Source of the DNA: Cinclus cinclus
Taxonomy: Eukaryota; Chordata; Aves; Passeriformes; Cinclidae
Direction: 5' to 3'
Length of the DNA: 64,000 nt
NCBI RefSeq assembly: GCF_963662255.1
Contig: NC_085071.1
Span: forward strand, 7,390,033-7,454,032
The notes beneath the pieces were generated by a model. It was not told the origin of the DNA. It searched no databases and worked only from the letters and a program-made list of their open reading frames with translations. The position numbers and the translations under genes are program-made. Positions 12,173 through 24,520 of the stretch are shown one piece after another; the stretch's first letter is position 1; every line of letters begins with the position of its first letter.

Positions 12173-13350
12173 ATGACATCTGCCAAGTGGGCTCTTGAGT
12201 TTGGCTTCTTGGGTGGAAGTGCCTCCTTTCAAAGACAACTTGCCTGCGGCCCGCCCTGGGCTTTTGCCTACAAAAATTCCAGAAGGACGAGGATTTCTCC
12301 CAGACCAAAGCTGCCCCCTCCTCCAAACCTGGCTGCCATCGGAGGCCCAAACGCGCCCCACAAAATGACATCTGCCAAGTGGGCTCTTGAGTTTGGCTTC
12401 TTGCGGAAAAGTGCCTCCTTTCAAAGCCAACTTGCCTAACTAGCCTGCAGCCCATTCTGGGCTTTTGCCTACAAAAATTCCATAAGGACGAGGATTTCTC
12501 CCAGACCAAAGCTGCCCCCTCCTCCAAACCTGGCTGCCATCGGAGGCCCAAACGCGCCCTACAAAATGACATCTGCCAAGTGGGCTCTTGATTTTGGCTT
12601 CTTGGGGGAAAGTGCCTCCTTTCAAAGCCAACTTGCCTGCGGCCCGTCCTGGGCTTGTGCCTACAAAAATTCCATAAGGACGAGGATTTCTCCGAGAAGA
12701 AAGCTGCCCCCTCCTCCAAACCTGGCTGCCATCGGAGGCCCAAACGCGCCCTACAAAATGACACCTGCCAAGTGGGCTCTTGAGTTTGGCTTCTTGGGGA
12801 AAAGTGCCTCCTTTCGGAGCCAACTTGCCTAACTTGCCTGCGGCCCGTCCTGGGCTTTTGAGTACAAAAATTCCAGAAGGACGAGGATTTCTCCCAGACC
12901 AAAGCTGCCCCCTCCTCCAAACCTGGCTGCCATCGGAGGCCCAAACGCACCCTACAAAATGACATCTGCATTGTGGGTTCTTGAGTTTGGCTTCTTGGGG
13001 AAAAGTGCCTCCTTTCAAAGCCAACTTGCCTAACTTGCCTGCGGCCCGTCCTGGGCTTTTGCCTACAAAAATTCCAGAAGGACAAGGATTTCTCCCAGAC
13101 CAAAGCTGCTCCCTCCTCCAAACCTGGCTGCCATCGGAGGCCCAAACGCGCCCTACAAAATGACATCTGCCAAGTGGGCTCTTGAGTTTGGCTTCTTGGG
13201 GAAAAGTGACTCCTTTCAAAACCAACTTGCCTGCATCCCGTCCCGGACGTTTGCTACAAAAATTCCATAAGGACGAGGATTTCTCCCAGACCAAAGCTGC
13301 TCCCTCCTCCAAACCTGGCTGCCATCGGAGGCCCAAACGCGCCCTACAAA
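12173..13350. repeat. Shortened copy of the 6-mer (M missing), followed by Y
   Basis: Monomers at 12173 (Gt), 12365 (Gc), 12566 (V-like, CCGAGAAGAAAG), 12758 (S), 12959 (Pac) and 13160 (Y, 191 bp). Compared with 10994-12172 the 192-bp M unit is absent. The V-like unit has CTTGTGCC, shared with 28265. Confidence 0.85.
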
Positions 13351-16300
13351 ATGACATCTGCCAAGTGGGCTCTTGAGTTTGGCTCCTTGGGGAAAAGTGA
13401 CTCCTTTCAAAACCAACTTGCCTGCAGCCCATTCTGGGCTTTTGCCTACAAAAATTCCATAAGGACGAGGATTTCTCCCAGACCAAAGCTGCCCCCTCCT
13501 CCAAACCTAGCTGCCATCGGTGGCCCAAACGCGCCCTACAAAATGACATCTGCCAAGTGGGCTCCTGAGTTTGGCTTCTTGGGGGAAAGTGCCTCCTTTC
13601 AAAGCCAACTTGCCTGCAGCCCGTGCTGGGCTTTAGACTACAAAAATTCCATAAGGACGAGGATTTCTCCCAGACCAAAGCTGCCCCCTCCTCCAAAACT
13701 GGCTGCCATCGGAGGCCCAAACGCGCCCCACAAAATGACATCTGCATTGAGGCTTCTTGAGTTTGGCTTCTTGGGGAAAATGCCTCCTTTCGGAGCCAAC
13801 TTGCCTAACTTGCCTGCGGCCCATCCTGGGCTTTTGCCTACAAAAATTCCATAAGGACGAGGATTTCTCCCAGACCAAAGCTGCCCCCTCCTCCAAACCT
13901 GGCTGACATCGGAGGCCCAAACGCGCCCTACAAAATGACACCTGCCAAGTGGGCTCTTGAGTTTGGCTTCTTGGGGAAAAGTGACTCCTTTCAAAACCAA
14001 CTTGCCTGCGTCCCGTCCCGGGCTTTTGCTACAAAAATTTCATAAGGACGAGGATTCCTCCCAGACCAAAGCTGCCCCCTCCTCCAAACCTGGCTGCCAT
14101 CGGAGGCCCAAACGCGCCCTACAAAATGACATCTGCATTGTGGGTTCTTGAGTTTGGCTTTCTGGGGAAAAGTGCCTCCTTTCGGAGTCAACTTGCCTGC
14201 GGCTCATGCAGGGCTTTTGCCTACAAAAATTCCATAAGGACGAGGATTTCTCCCAGACCAAAGCTGCCCCCTCCTCCAAACCTGGCTGCCATCGGAGGCC
14301 CAAACGTGCCCTACAAAATGACATCTGCCAAGTGGGCTCTTGAGTTTGGCTTCTTGGGTGGAAGTGCCTCCTTTCAAAGACAACTTGCCTGCGGCCCGTC
14401 CTGGGCTTTTGCCTACAAAAATTCCAGAAGGACAAGGATTTCTCCCAGACCAAAGCTGCCCCCTCCTCCAAACCTGGCTGCCATCGGAGGCCCAAACGCG
14501 CCCTACAAAATGACATCTCCCAAGTGGGCTCTTGAGTTTGGCTTCTTGCGGAAAAGTGCCTCCTTTCAAAGCCAACTTGCCTAACTAGCCTGCAGCACAT
14601 TCTGGGTTTTTGCCTACAAAAATTCCATAAGGACGAGGATTTCTCCCAGACCAAAGCTGCCCCCTCCTCCAAACCTGGCTGCCATCGGAGGCCCAAACGT
14701 GCCCCACAAAATGACATCTGCATTGAGGGTTCTGGAGTTTGGCTTCTTGGGGAAAAGTGCCTCCTTTCGGAGCCAACTTGCCTAACTTGCCTGCGGCCCA
14801 TTCTGGGCTTTTGCCTCCAAAAATTCCATAAGGACGAGGATTTCTCCCAGGCCAAATCTGCCCCCTCCTCCAAACCTGGCTGCCATCGGAGGCCCAAACG
14901 TGCCCTACAAAATGACACCTGCCAAGTGGGCTCTTGAGTTTGGCTTCTCGGGGAAAAGTGACTCCTTTCAAAACCAACTTGCCTGCGGCCCGTGCTGGGC
15001 TTTAGACTACAAAAATTCCATAAGGACGAGGATTCCTCCCAGACCAAAGCTGCCCCCTCCTCCAAACCTGGCTGCCATCGGAGGCCCAAACGTGCCCTAC
15101 AAAATGACATCTGCCATGTGGGCTCTTGAGTTTGGCTTCTTGGGTGGAAGTGCCTCCTTTCAAAGCCAACTTGCCTGCGGCCCGTCCTGGGCTTTTGCCT
15201 ACAAAAATTCCATAAGGACGAGGATTTCTCCCAGACCAAAGCTGCCCCCTCCTCCAAACCTGGCTGCCATCGGAGGCCCAAACGCGCCCTACAAAATGAC
15301 ATCTGCCAAGTGGGCTCTTGAGTTTGGCTTCTTGCGAAAAAGTGCCTCCTTTCAAAGCCAACTTGCCTAACTAGCCTGCAGCCCATTCTGGGCTTTTGCC
15401 TACAAAAATTCCATAAGGACGAGGATTTCTCCCAGACCAAAGCTGCCCCCTCCTCCAAACCTAGCTGCCATCGGTGGCCCAAACGCGCCCTACAAAATGA
15501 CATCTGCCAAGTGGGCTCCTGAGTTTGGCTTCTTGGGGGAAAGTGCCTCCTTTCAAAGCCAACTTGCCTGCAGCCCGTGCTGGGCTTTAGACTACAAAAA
15601 TTCCATAAGGACGAGGATTTCTCCCAGACCAAAGCTGCCCCCTCCTCCAAACCTGGCTGCCATCGGAGGCCCAAACGCGCCCCACAAAATGACATCTGCA
15701 TTGAGGGTTCTTGAGTTTGGCTTCTTGGGGAAAAGTGCCTCCTTTCGGAGTCAACTTGCCTAACTTGCCTGCGGCCCATGCGGGGTTTTTGCCTACAAAA
15801 ATTCCATAAGGACGAGGATTTCTCCCAGACCAAAGCTGCCCCCTCCTCCAAACCTGGCTGCCATCGGAGGCCCAAACGTGCCCTACAAAATGACATCTGC
15901 CAAGTGGGCTCTTGAGTTTGGCTTCTTGGGTGGAAGTGCCTCCTTTCAAAGACAACTTGCCTGCGGCCCGTCCTGGGCTTTTGCCTACAAAAATTCCAGA
16001 AGGACGAGGATTTCTCCCAGACCAAAGCTGCCCCCTCCTCCAAACCTGGCTGCCATCGGAGGCCCAAACGCGCCCTACAAAATGACATCTGCCAAGTGGG
16101 CTCTTGAGTTTGGCTTCTTGCGGAAAAGTGCCTCCTTTCAAAGCCAACTTGCCTAACTAGCCTGCGGCCCATTCTGGGCTTTTGCCTACAAAAATTCCAT
16201 AAGGACGAGGATTTCTCCCAGACCAAAGCTGCCCCCTCCTCCAAACCTGGCTGCCATCGGAGGCCCAAACGTGCCCTACAAAATGACATCTGCCAAGTGG

Positions 16301-17461
16301 GCTCTTGAGTTTGGCTTCTTGGGGAAAAGTGCCTCCTTTCGGAGTCAACTTGCCGGCGGCCCATGCAGGGCTTTTGCCTACAAAAAGTCCATAAGGACGA
16401 GGATTTCTCCCAGACCAAAGCTGCCCCCTCCTCCAAACCTGGCTGCCATCGGAGGCCCAAACGCGCCCTACAAAATGAAACCTGCCAAGTGGGCTCTTGA
16501 GTTTGGCTTCTTGGGGGAAAGTGCCTCCTTTCAAAGCCAACTTGCCTGCGTCCCGTCCTGGGCTTTTGCCTACAAAAATTCCATAAGGACGAGGATTTCT
16601 CCGAGAAGAAAGCTGCCCCCTCCTCCAAACCTGGCTGCCATCGGAGGCCCAAACGCGCCCTACAAAATGAAACCTGCCAAGTGGGCTCTTGAGTTTGGCT
16701 TCTTGGGGAAAAGTGCCTCCTTTCGGAGCCAACTTGCCTAACTTGCCTGCGGCCCGTCCTGGGCTTTTGAGTACAAAAATTCCATAAGGACGAGGATTTC
16801 TCCCAGACCAAAGCTGCCCCCTCCTCCAAACCTGGCTGCCATCGGAGGCCCAAACGCACCCTACAAAATGACATCTGCATTGTGGGTTCTTGAGTTTGGC
16901 TTCTTGGGGGAAAGTGCCTCCTTTCAAAGCCAACTTGCCTAACTTGCCTGCGGCCCGTCCTGGGCTTTTGCCTCCAAAAATTCCATAAGGACGAGGATTT
17001 CTCCCAGACCAAAGCTGCTCCCTCCTCCAAACCTGGCTGCCATCGGAGGCCCAAACGCGCCCTACAAAATGACATCTGCCAAGTGGGCTCTTGAGTTTGG
17101 CTTCTTGGGGAAAAGTGCCTCCTTTCGGAGTCAACTTGCCGGCGGCCCATGCAGGGCTTTTGCCTCCAAAAATTCCATAAGGACGAGGATTTCTCCCAGA
17201 CCAAAGCTGCCCCCTCCTCCAAACCTGGCTGCCATCGGAGGCCCAAACGCGCCCTACAAAATGACACCTGCCAAGTGGGCTCTTGAGTTTGGCTTCTTGG
17301 GGAAAAGTGCCTCCTTTCGGAGCCAACTTGCCTAACTAGCCTGCGTCCCGTCCTGGGCTTTTGCCTACAAAAATTCCATAAGGACGAGGATTTCTCCCAG
17401 ACCAAAGCTGCCCCCTCCTCCAAACCTGGCTGCCATCAGAGGCACAAACGCGCCCCACAAA
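13351..17461. repeat. Mixed region, 21 monomers, containing a complete 6-mer
   Basis: Monomers run from 13351 to 17261. The first part (13351-15889) alternates A, L, R, X, Gt and Gc types without a clean period. The unit at 13735 is one base short (GGGGAAAATGCC). The stretch 15890-17068 restores the 1,179-bp order Gt-Gc-M-V-S-P. In it both 16475 and 16667 read ATGAAACCT instead of ATGACACCT, a private change shared by adjacent monomers that suggests local conversion. Confidence 0.8.
15890..17068. repeat. 6-mer higher-order repeat Gt-Gc-M-V-S-P (1,179 bp)
   Basis: Monomers at 15890, 16082, 16283, 16475, 16667 and 16868. It has the same order, markers (CAAAGACAAC, CCGAGAAGAAAG) and total length as 10994-12172, about 4.9 kb away. 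Confidence 0.86.
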
Positions 17462-19433
17462 ATGACACCTGCATTGAGGGTTCTTGAGTTTGGCTTCCTG
17501 GGGAAAAGTGACTCCTTTCGGAGTCAACTTGCCTGCGGCCCATGCAGGGCATTTGCCTACAAAAATTCCAGAAGGACGAGGATTTCTCCCAGACCAAAGC
17601 TGCCCTCTCCTCCAAACCTGGCTGCCATCGGAGGCCCAAACGTGCCCTACAAAATGACACCTGCCAAGTGGGCTCTTGAGTTTGGCTTCTTGGGTGGAAG
17701 TGCCTCCTTTCAAAGACAACTTGCCTGCGTCCCGTCCTGGGCTTTTGCCTACAAAAATTCCAGAAGGACGAGGATTTCTCCCAGACCAAAGCTGCCCCCT
17801 CCTCCAAACCTGGCTGCCATCGGAGGCCCAAACGCGCCCTACAAAATGACATTTGCCAAGTGGGCGCTTGAGTTTGGCTTCTTGCGGAAACGTGCCTCCT
17901 TTCAAAGCCAACTTGCCTAACTAGCCTGCGGCCCGTGCTGTGCTTTAGACTACAAAAATTCCATAAGGACGAGGATTTCTCCCAGACCAAAGCTGCCCCC
18001 TCCTCCAAACCTGGCTGCCATCGGAGGCCCAAACGCGCCCCACAAAATGACATCTGCATTGAGGGTTCTTGAGTTTGGCTTCTTGGGGAAAAGTGCCTCC
18101 TTTCGGAGCCAACTTGCCTAACTTGCCTGCGGCCCGTCCTGGGCTTTTGCCTCCAAAAATTCCATAAGGACGAGGATTTCTCCCAGACCAAAGCTGCCCC
18201 CTCCTCCAAACCTGGCTGCCATCGGAGGCCCAAACGTGCCCTACAAAATGACATCTGCCAAGTGGGCTCTTGAGTTTGGCTTCTTGGGGAAAAGTGACTC
18301 CTTTCAAAACCAACTTGCCTGTGTCCCGTCCCGGGCTTTTGCTACAAAAATTCCATAAGGACGAGGATTCCTCCCAGACCAAAGCTGCCCCCTCCTCCAA
18401 ACCTGGCTGCCATCGGAGGCCCAAACGTGCCCTACAAAATGACATCTGCCAAGTGGGCTCTTGAGTTTGGCTTCTTGGGTGGAAGTGCCTCCTTTCAAAG
18501 CCAACTTGCCTGCGGCCCGTCCTGGGCTTTTGCCTACAAAAATTCCATAAGGACGAGGATTTCTCCCAGACCAAAGCTGCCCCCTCCTCCAAACCTGGCT
18601 GCCATCGGAGGCCCAAACGCGCCCTACAAAATGACATCTGCCAAGTGGGCTCTTGAGTTTGGCTTCTTGCGGAAAAGTGCCTCCTTTCAAAGCCAACTTG
18701 CCTAACTAGCCTGCAGCACATTCTGGGCTTTTGCCTACAAAAATTCCATAAGGACGAGGATTTCTCCCAGACCAAAGCTGCCCCCTCCTCCAAACCTAGC
18801 TGCCATCGGAGGCCCAAACGCGCCTCACAAAATGACATCTGCATTGAGGGTTCTTGAGTTTGGCTTCTTGGGGAAAAGTGCCTCCTTTCGGAGCCAACTT
18901 GCCTAACTTGCCTGCGGCCCATCCTGGGCTTTTGCTACAAAAATTCCATAAGGACGAGGATTTCTCCCAGAAGAAAGCTGCCCCCTCCTCCAAACCTGGC
19001 TGCCATCGGAGGCCCAAACGCGCCCTACAAAATGACATCTGCATTGTGGGTTCTTGAGTTTGGCTTCTTGGGGAAAAGTGCCTCCTTTCGGAGCCAACTT
19101 GCCTAACTTGCCTGCGGCCCGTCCTGGGCTTTTGAGTACAAAAATTCCAGAAGGACGAGGATTTCTCCCAGACCAAAGCTGCCCCCTCCTCCAAACCTGG
19201 CTGCCATCGGAGGCCCAAACGCGCCCTACAAAATGACACCTGCCAAGTGGGCTCTTGAGTTTGGCTTCTTGGGGAAAAGTGCCTCCTTTCGGAGCCAAAT
19301 TGCCTAACTTGCCTGCGGCCCGTCCTGGGCTTTTGCCTCCAAAAATTCCATAAGGACGAGGATTTCTCCCAGACCAAAGCTGCCCCCTCCTCCAAACCTG
19401 GCTACCATCGGAGGCCCAAACGCGCCCCACAAA
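17462..19433. repeat. 9/10-mer higher-order repeat, copy A
   Basis: Monomers at 17462, 17654, 17846, 18047, 18248, 18439, 18631, 18832, 19032 and 19233. The order is Lc, Gt, Gc, R, X, Gt, Gc/A, R/C, S, T. Markers shared with copies B (19434) and C (24521) are GGGCATTTGCC, GCCCTCTCCTCC, ATGACATTTGCC with GGAAACGTGCC, and CAGCACATTCTGG. Copy C is colinear at offset 7,059 for the first nine monomers. Confidence 0.9.
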
Positions 19434-21578
19434 ATGACACCTGCATTGAGGGTTCTTGAGTTTGGCTTCCTGGGGAAAAGTGCCTCCTTTCGGAGTCAAC
19501 TTGCCTGCGGCCCATGCAGGGCATTTGCCTACAAAAATTCCAGAAGGACGAGGATTTCTCCCAGACCAAAGCTGCCCTCTCCTCCAAACCTGGCTGCCAT
19601 CGGAGGCCCAAACCTGCCCTACAAAATGACACCTGCCAAGTGGGCTCTTGAGTTTGGCTTCTTGGGGAAAAGTGCCTCCTTTCAAAGACAACTTGCCTGC
19701 GGCCCGTCCTGGGCTTTTGCCTACAAAAATTCCAGAAGGACGAGGATTTCTCCCAGACCAAAGCTGCCCCCTCCTCCAAACCTGGCTGCCATCGGAGGCC
19801 CAAACGCGCCCTACAAAATGACATTTGCCAAGTGGGCGCTTGAGTTTGGCTTCTTGCGGAAACGTGCCTCCTTTCAAAGCCAACTTGCCTAACTAGCCTG
19901 CGGCCCGTCCTGGGCTTTAGACTACAAAAATTCCATAAGGACGAGGATTTCTCCCAGACCAAAGCTGCTCCCTCCTCCAAACCTGGCTGCCATCGGAGGC
20001 CCAAACGCGCCCCACAAAATGACATCTGCATTGAGGGCTCTTGAGTTTGGCTTCTTGGGGAAAAGTGCCTCCTTTCAAAGACAACTTGCCTGCGGCCCGT
20101 CCTGGGCTTTTGCCTACAAAAATTCCAGAAGGACGAGGATTTCTCCCAGACCAAAGCTGCCCCCTCCTCCAAACCTGGCTGCCATCGGAGGCCCAAACGT
20201 GCCCTACAAAATGACATCTGCCATGTGGGCTCTTGAGTTTGGCTTCTTGGGTGGAAGTGCCTCCTTTCAAAGCCAACTTGCCTGCGGCCCGTCCTGGGCT
20301 TTTGCCTCCAAAAATTCCATAAGGACGAGGATTTCTCCCAGACCAAAGCTGCCCCCTCCTCCAAACCTGGCTGCCATCGGAGGCCCAAACGTGCCCTACA
20401 AAATGACACCTGCCAAGTGGGCTCTTGAGTTTGGCTTCTTGGGGAAAAGTGACTCCTTTCAAAACCAACTTGCCTGTGTCCCGTCCCGGGCTTTTGCTAC
20501 AAAAATTCCATAAGGACGAGGATTCCTCCCAGACCAAAGCTGCCCCCTCCTCCAAAACTGGCTGCCATCGGAGGCCCAAACGTGCCCTACAAAATGACAT
20601 CTGCCAAGTGGGCTCTTGAGTTTGGCTTCTTGGGTGGAAGTGCCTCCTTTCAAAGCCAACTTGCCTGCGGCCCGTCCTGGGCTTTTGCCTACAAAAATTC
20701 AATAAGGACGAGGATTTCTCCCAGACCAAAGCTGCCCCCTCCTCCAAACCTGGCTGACATCGGAGGCCCAAACGCGCCCTACAAAATGACATCTGCCAAG
20801 TGGGCTCTTGAGTTTGGCTTCTTGCGGAAAAGTGCCTCCTTTCAAAGCCAACTTGCCTAACTAGCCTGCAGCACATTCTGGGCTTTTGCCTACAAAAATT
20901 CCATAAGGACGAGGATTTCTCCCAGACCAAAGCTGCCCCCTCCTCCAAACCTAGCTGCCATCGGAGGCCCAAACGCGCCTCACAAAATGACATCTGCATT
21001 GAGGGTTCTTGAGTTTGGCTTCTTGGGGAAAAGTGCCTCCTTTCGGAGCCAACTTGCCTAACTTGCCTGCGGCCCATCCTGGGCTTTTGCTACAAAAATT
21101 CCATAAGGACGAGGATTTCTCCCAGAAGAAAGCTGCCCCCTCCTCCAAACCTGGCTGCCATCGGAGGCCCAAACGCGCCCTACAAAATGACATCTGCATT
21201 GTGGGTTCTTGAGTTTGGCTTCTTGGGGAAAAGTGCCTCCTTTCGGAGCCAACTTGCCTAACTTGCCTGCGGCCCGTCCTGGGCTTTTGCCTACAAAAAT
21301 TCCAGAAGACAAGTATTTCTCCCAGACCAAAGCTGCTCCCTCCTCCAAACCTGGCTGCCATCGGAGGCCCAAACGTGCCCTACAAAATGACATCTGCCAA
21401 GTGGGCTCTTGAGTTTGGCTTCTTGGGTGGAAGTGCCTCCTTTCAAAGCCAACTTGCCTGCGGCCCGTCCTGGGCTTTTGCCTACAAAAATTCCAGAAGG
21501 ACGAGGATTTCTCCCAGACCAAAGCTGCCCCCTCCTCCAAACCTGGCTGCCATCGGAGGCCCAAACGCGCCCTACAAA
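19434..21578. repeat. 9/10-mer higher-order repeat, copy B (expanded)
   Basis: Monomers at 19434, 19626, 19818, 20019, 20211, 20403, 20594, 20786, 20987, 21187 and 21387. The first three match copy A at offset 1,972 and the X-Gt-Gc-C-W series matches at offset 2,155. An extra Gt monomer (20211) lies between the R-type and X units. The unit at 21187 is 200 bp because CCAGAAGACAAG lacks one G. Confidence 0.88.
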
Positions 21579-22757
21579 ATGACACCTGCCAAGTGGGCTC
21601 TTGAGTTTCGCTTCTTGGGGAAAAGTGCCTCCTTTCGGAGTCAACTTGCCGGCGGCCCATGCAGGGCTTTTGCCTACAAAAATTCCATAAGGACGAGGAT
21701 TTCTCCCAGACCAAAGCTGCCCCCTCCTCCAAACCTAGCTGCCATCGGTGGCCCAAACGCGCCCTACAAAATGACACCTGCCAAGTGGGCTCTTGAGTTT
21801 GGCTTCTTGGGGGAAAGTGCCTCCTTTCAAAGCCAACTTGCCTGCAGCCCGTGCTGGGCTTTAGACTACAAAAATTCCATAAGGACGAGGATTTCTCCCA
21901 GACCAAAGCTGCCCCCTCCTCCAAAACTGGCTGCCATCGGAGGCCCAAACGCGCCCCACAAAATGACATCTGCATTGAGGGTTCTTGAGTTTGGCTTCTT
22001 GGGGAAAAGTGCCTCCTTTCGGAGCCAAATTGCCTAACTTGCCTGCGGCCCATCCTGGGCTTTTGCCTCCAAAAATTCCATAAGGACGAGGATTTCTCCC
22101 AGACCAAAGCTGCCCCCTCCTCCAAACCTGGCTGCCATCGGAGGCCCAAACGCGCCCTACAAAATGACACCTGCCAAGTGGGCTCTTGAGTTTGGCTTCT
22201 TGGGGGAAAGTGCCTCCTTTCAAAGCCAACTTGCCTGCGTCCCGTCCTGGGCTTTTGCCTACAAAAATTCCATAAGGACGAGGATTTCTCCGGGAAGAAA
22301 GCTGCCCCCTCCTCCAAACCTGGCTGCCATCGGAGGCCCAAACGCGCCCTACAAAATGACATCTGCATTGTGGGTTCTTGAGTTTGGCTTTCTGGGGAAA
22401 AGTGCCTCCTTTCGGAGCCAACTTGCCTAACTTGCCTGCGGCCCGTCCTGGGCTTTTGAGTACAAAAATTCCAGAAGGACGAGGATTTCTCCCAGACCAA
22501 AGCTGCCCCCTCCTCCAAACCTGGCTGCCATCGGAGGCCCAAACGCACCCTACAAAATGACATCTGCATTGTGGGTTCTTGAGTTTGGCTTCTTGGGGAA
22601 AAGTGCCTCCTTTCAAAGCCAACTTGCCTAACTTGCCTGCGGCCCGTCCTGGGCTTTTGCCTACAAAAATTCCAGAAGGACGAGGATTTCTCCCAGACCA
22701 AAGCTGCCCCCTCCTCCAAACCTGGCTGCCATCGGAGGCCCAAACGCGCCCCACAAA
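21579..22757. repeat. 6-mer tandem duplication, copy 1 (1,179 bp)
   Basis: Monomers at 21579 (M), 21771 (L), 21963 (R), 22164 (V), 22356 (S) and 22557 (P). Copy 2 follows directly at 22758 with an exact 1,179-bp period. Private shared changes are GAGTTTCGCTTC in the M unit and CCGGGAAGAAAG in the V unit. Confidence 0.92.
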
Positions 22758-23936
22758 ATGACATCTGCCAAGTGGGCTCTTGAGTTTCGCTTCTTGGGGA
22801 AAAGTGCCTCCTTTCGGAGTCAACTTGCCGGCGGCCCATGCAGGGCTTTTGCCTACAAAAATTCCATAAGGACGAGGATTTCTCCCAGACCAAAGCTGCC
22901 CCCTCCTCCAAACCTAGCTGCCATCGGTGGCCCAAACGCGCCCTACAAAATGACACCTGCCAAGTGGGCTCTTGAGTTTGGCTTCTTGGGGGAAAGTGCC
23001 TCCTTTCAAAGACAACTTGCCTGCAGCCCGTGCTGGGCTTTAGACTACAAAAATTCCATAAGGACGAGGATTTCTCCCAGACCAAAGCTGCCCCCTCCTC
23101 CAAAACTGGCTGCCATCGGAGGCCCAAACGCGCCCCACAAAATGACATCTGCATTGAGGGTTCTTGAGTTTGGCTTCTTGGGGAAAAGTGCCTCCTTTCG
23201 GAGCCAACTTGCCTAACTTGCCTGCGGCCCATCCTGGGCTTTTGCCTCCAAAAATTCCATAAGGACGAGGATTTCTCCCAGACCAAAGCTGCCCCCTCCT
23301 CCAAACCTGGCTGCCATTGGAGGCCCAAACGCGCCCTACAAAATGACACCTGCCAAGTGGGCTCTTGAGTTTGGCTTCTTGGGGGAAAGTGCCTCCTTTC
23401 AAAGCCAACTTGCCTGCGTCCCGTCCTGGGCTTTTGCCTACAAAAATTCCATAAGGACGAGGATTTCTCCGGGAAGAAAGCTGCCCCCTCCTCCAAACCT
23501 GGCTGCCATCGGAGGCCCAAACGCGCCCTACAAAATGACACCTGCCAAGTGGGCTCTTGAGTTTGGCTTCTTGGGGAAAAGTGCCTCCTTTCGGAGCCAA
23601 CTTGCCTAACTTGCCTGCAGCCCGTCCTGGGCTTTTGAGTACAAAAATTCCATAAGGACGAGGATTTCTCCCAGACCAAAGCTGCCCCCTCCTCCAAACC
23701 TGGCTGCCATCGGAGGCCCAAACGCACCCTACAAAATGATATCTGCATTGTGGGTTCTTGAGTTTGGCTTCTTGGGGGAAAGTGCCTCCTTTCAAAGCCA
23801 ACTTGCCTAACTTGCCTGCGGCCCGTCCTGGGCTTTTGCCTACAAAAATTCCAGAAGGACAAGGATTTCTCCCAGACCAAAGCTGCTCCCTCCTCCAAAC
23901 CTGGCTGCCATCGGAGGCCCAAACGCGCCCTACAAA
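22758..23936. repeat. 6-mer tandem duplication, copy 2 (1,179 bp)
   Basis: Monomers at 22758, 22950, 23142, 23343, 23535 and 23736, directly adjoining copy 1. It carries the same private GAGTTTCGCTTC and CCGGGAAGAAAG changes. It differs at scattered bases and in the fifth unit, where CCAAGTGGG replaces CATTGTGGG. Confidence 0.92.
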
Positions 23937-24520
23937 ATGACATCTGCCAAGTGGGCTCTTGAGTTTGGCTTCTTGGGGAAAAGTGACTCCTTTCAAAACC
24001 AACTTGCCTGCATCCCGTCCCAGACGTTTGCTACAAAAATTCCATAAGGACGAGGATTTCTCCCAGACCAAAGCTGCCCCCTCCGCCAAACCTGGCTGCC
24101 ATCGGAGGCCCAAACGCGCCCTACAAAATGACATCTGCCAAGCGGGCTCTTGAGTTTGGCTTCTTGGGGAAAAGTGCCTCCTTTCGGAGTCATCTTGCCG
24201 GCGGCCCATGCAGGGCTTTTGAGTACAAAAATTCCAGAAGGACGAGGATTTCTCCCAGACCAAAGCTGCCCCCTCCTCCAAACCTGGCTGCCATCGGAGG
24301 CCCAAACGCGCCCTACAAAATGACACCTGCCAAGTGGGCTCTTGAGTTTGGCTTCTTGGGGAAAAGTGCCTCCTTTCGGAGCCAACTTGCCTAACTAGCC
24401 TGCGTCCCGTCCTGGGCTTTTGAGTACAAAAATTCCATAAGGACGAGGATTTCTCCCAGACCAAAGCTGCCCCCTCCTCCAAACCTGGCTACCATCGGAG
24501 GCCCAAACGCGCCCCACAAA
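23937..24520. repeat. Y-Z cassette end and one inserted 201-bp monomer
   Basis: Monomers at 23937 (Y, variant CCCAGACG), 24128 (Z) and 24320 (201 bp, AACTAGCCT insert). They link the 6-mer pair to copy C of the 9-mer. Both the 24128 and 24320 units end in the S-type TTTTGAGTAC. Confidence 0.85.

Noticed and set aside
14040..17423. Minus-strand open frame of 1,127 codons (and others at 10266-13166, 21058-23943, 2685-5333) as a repeat-protein gene
   Set aside because: Its repeat period equals the satellite monomer. A second minus frame is open over parts of the same DNA, ends are set by random stops or one-base deletions, and there is no non-repeat domain, signal or regulatory context. It is a by-product of a stop-free unit of length divisible by three.
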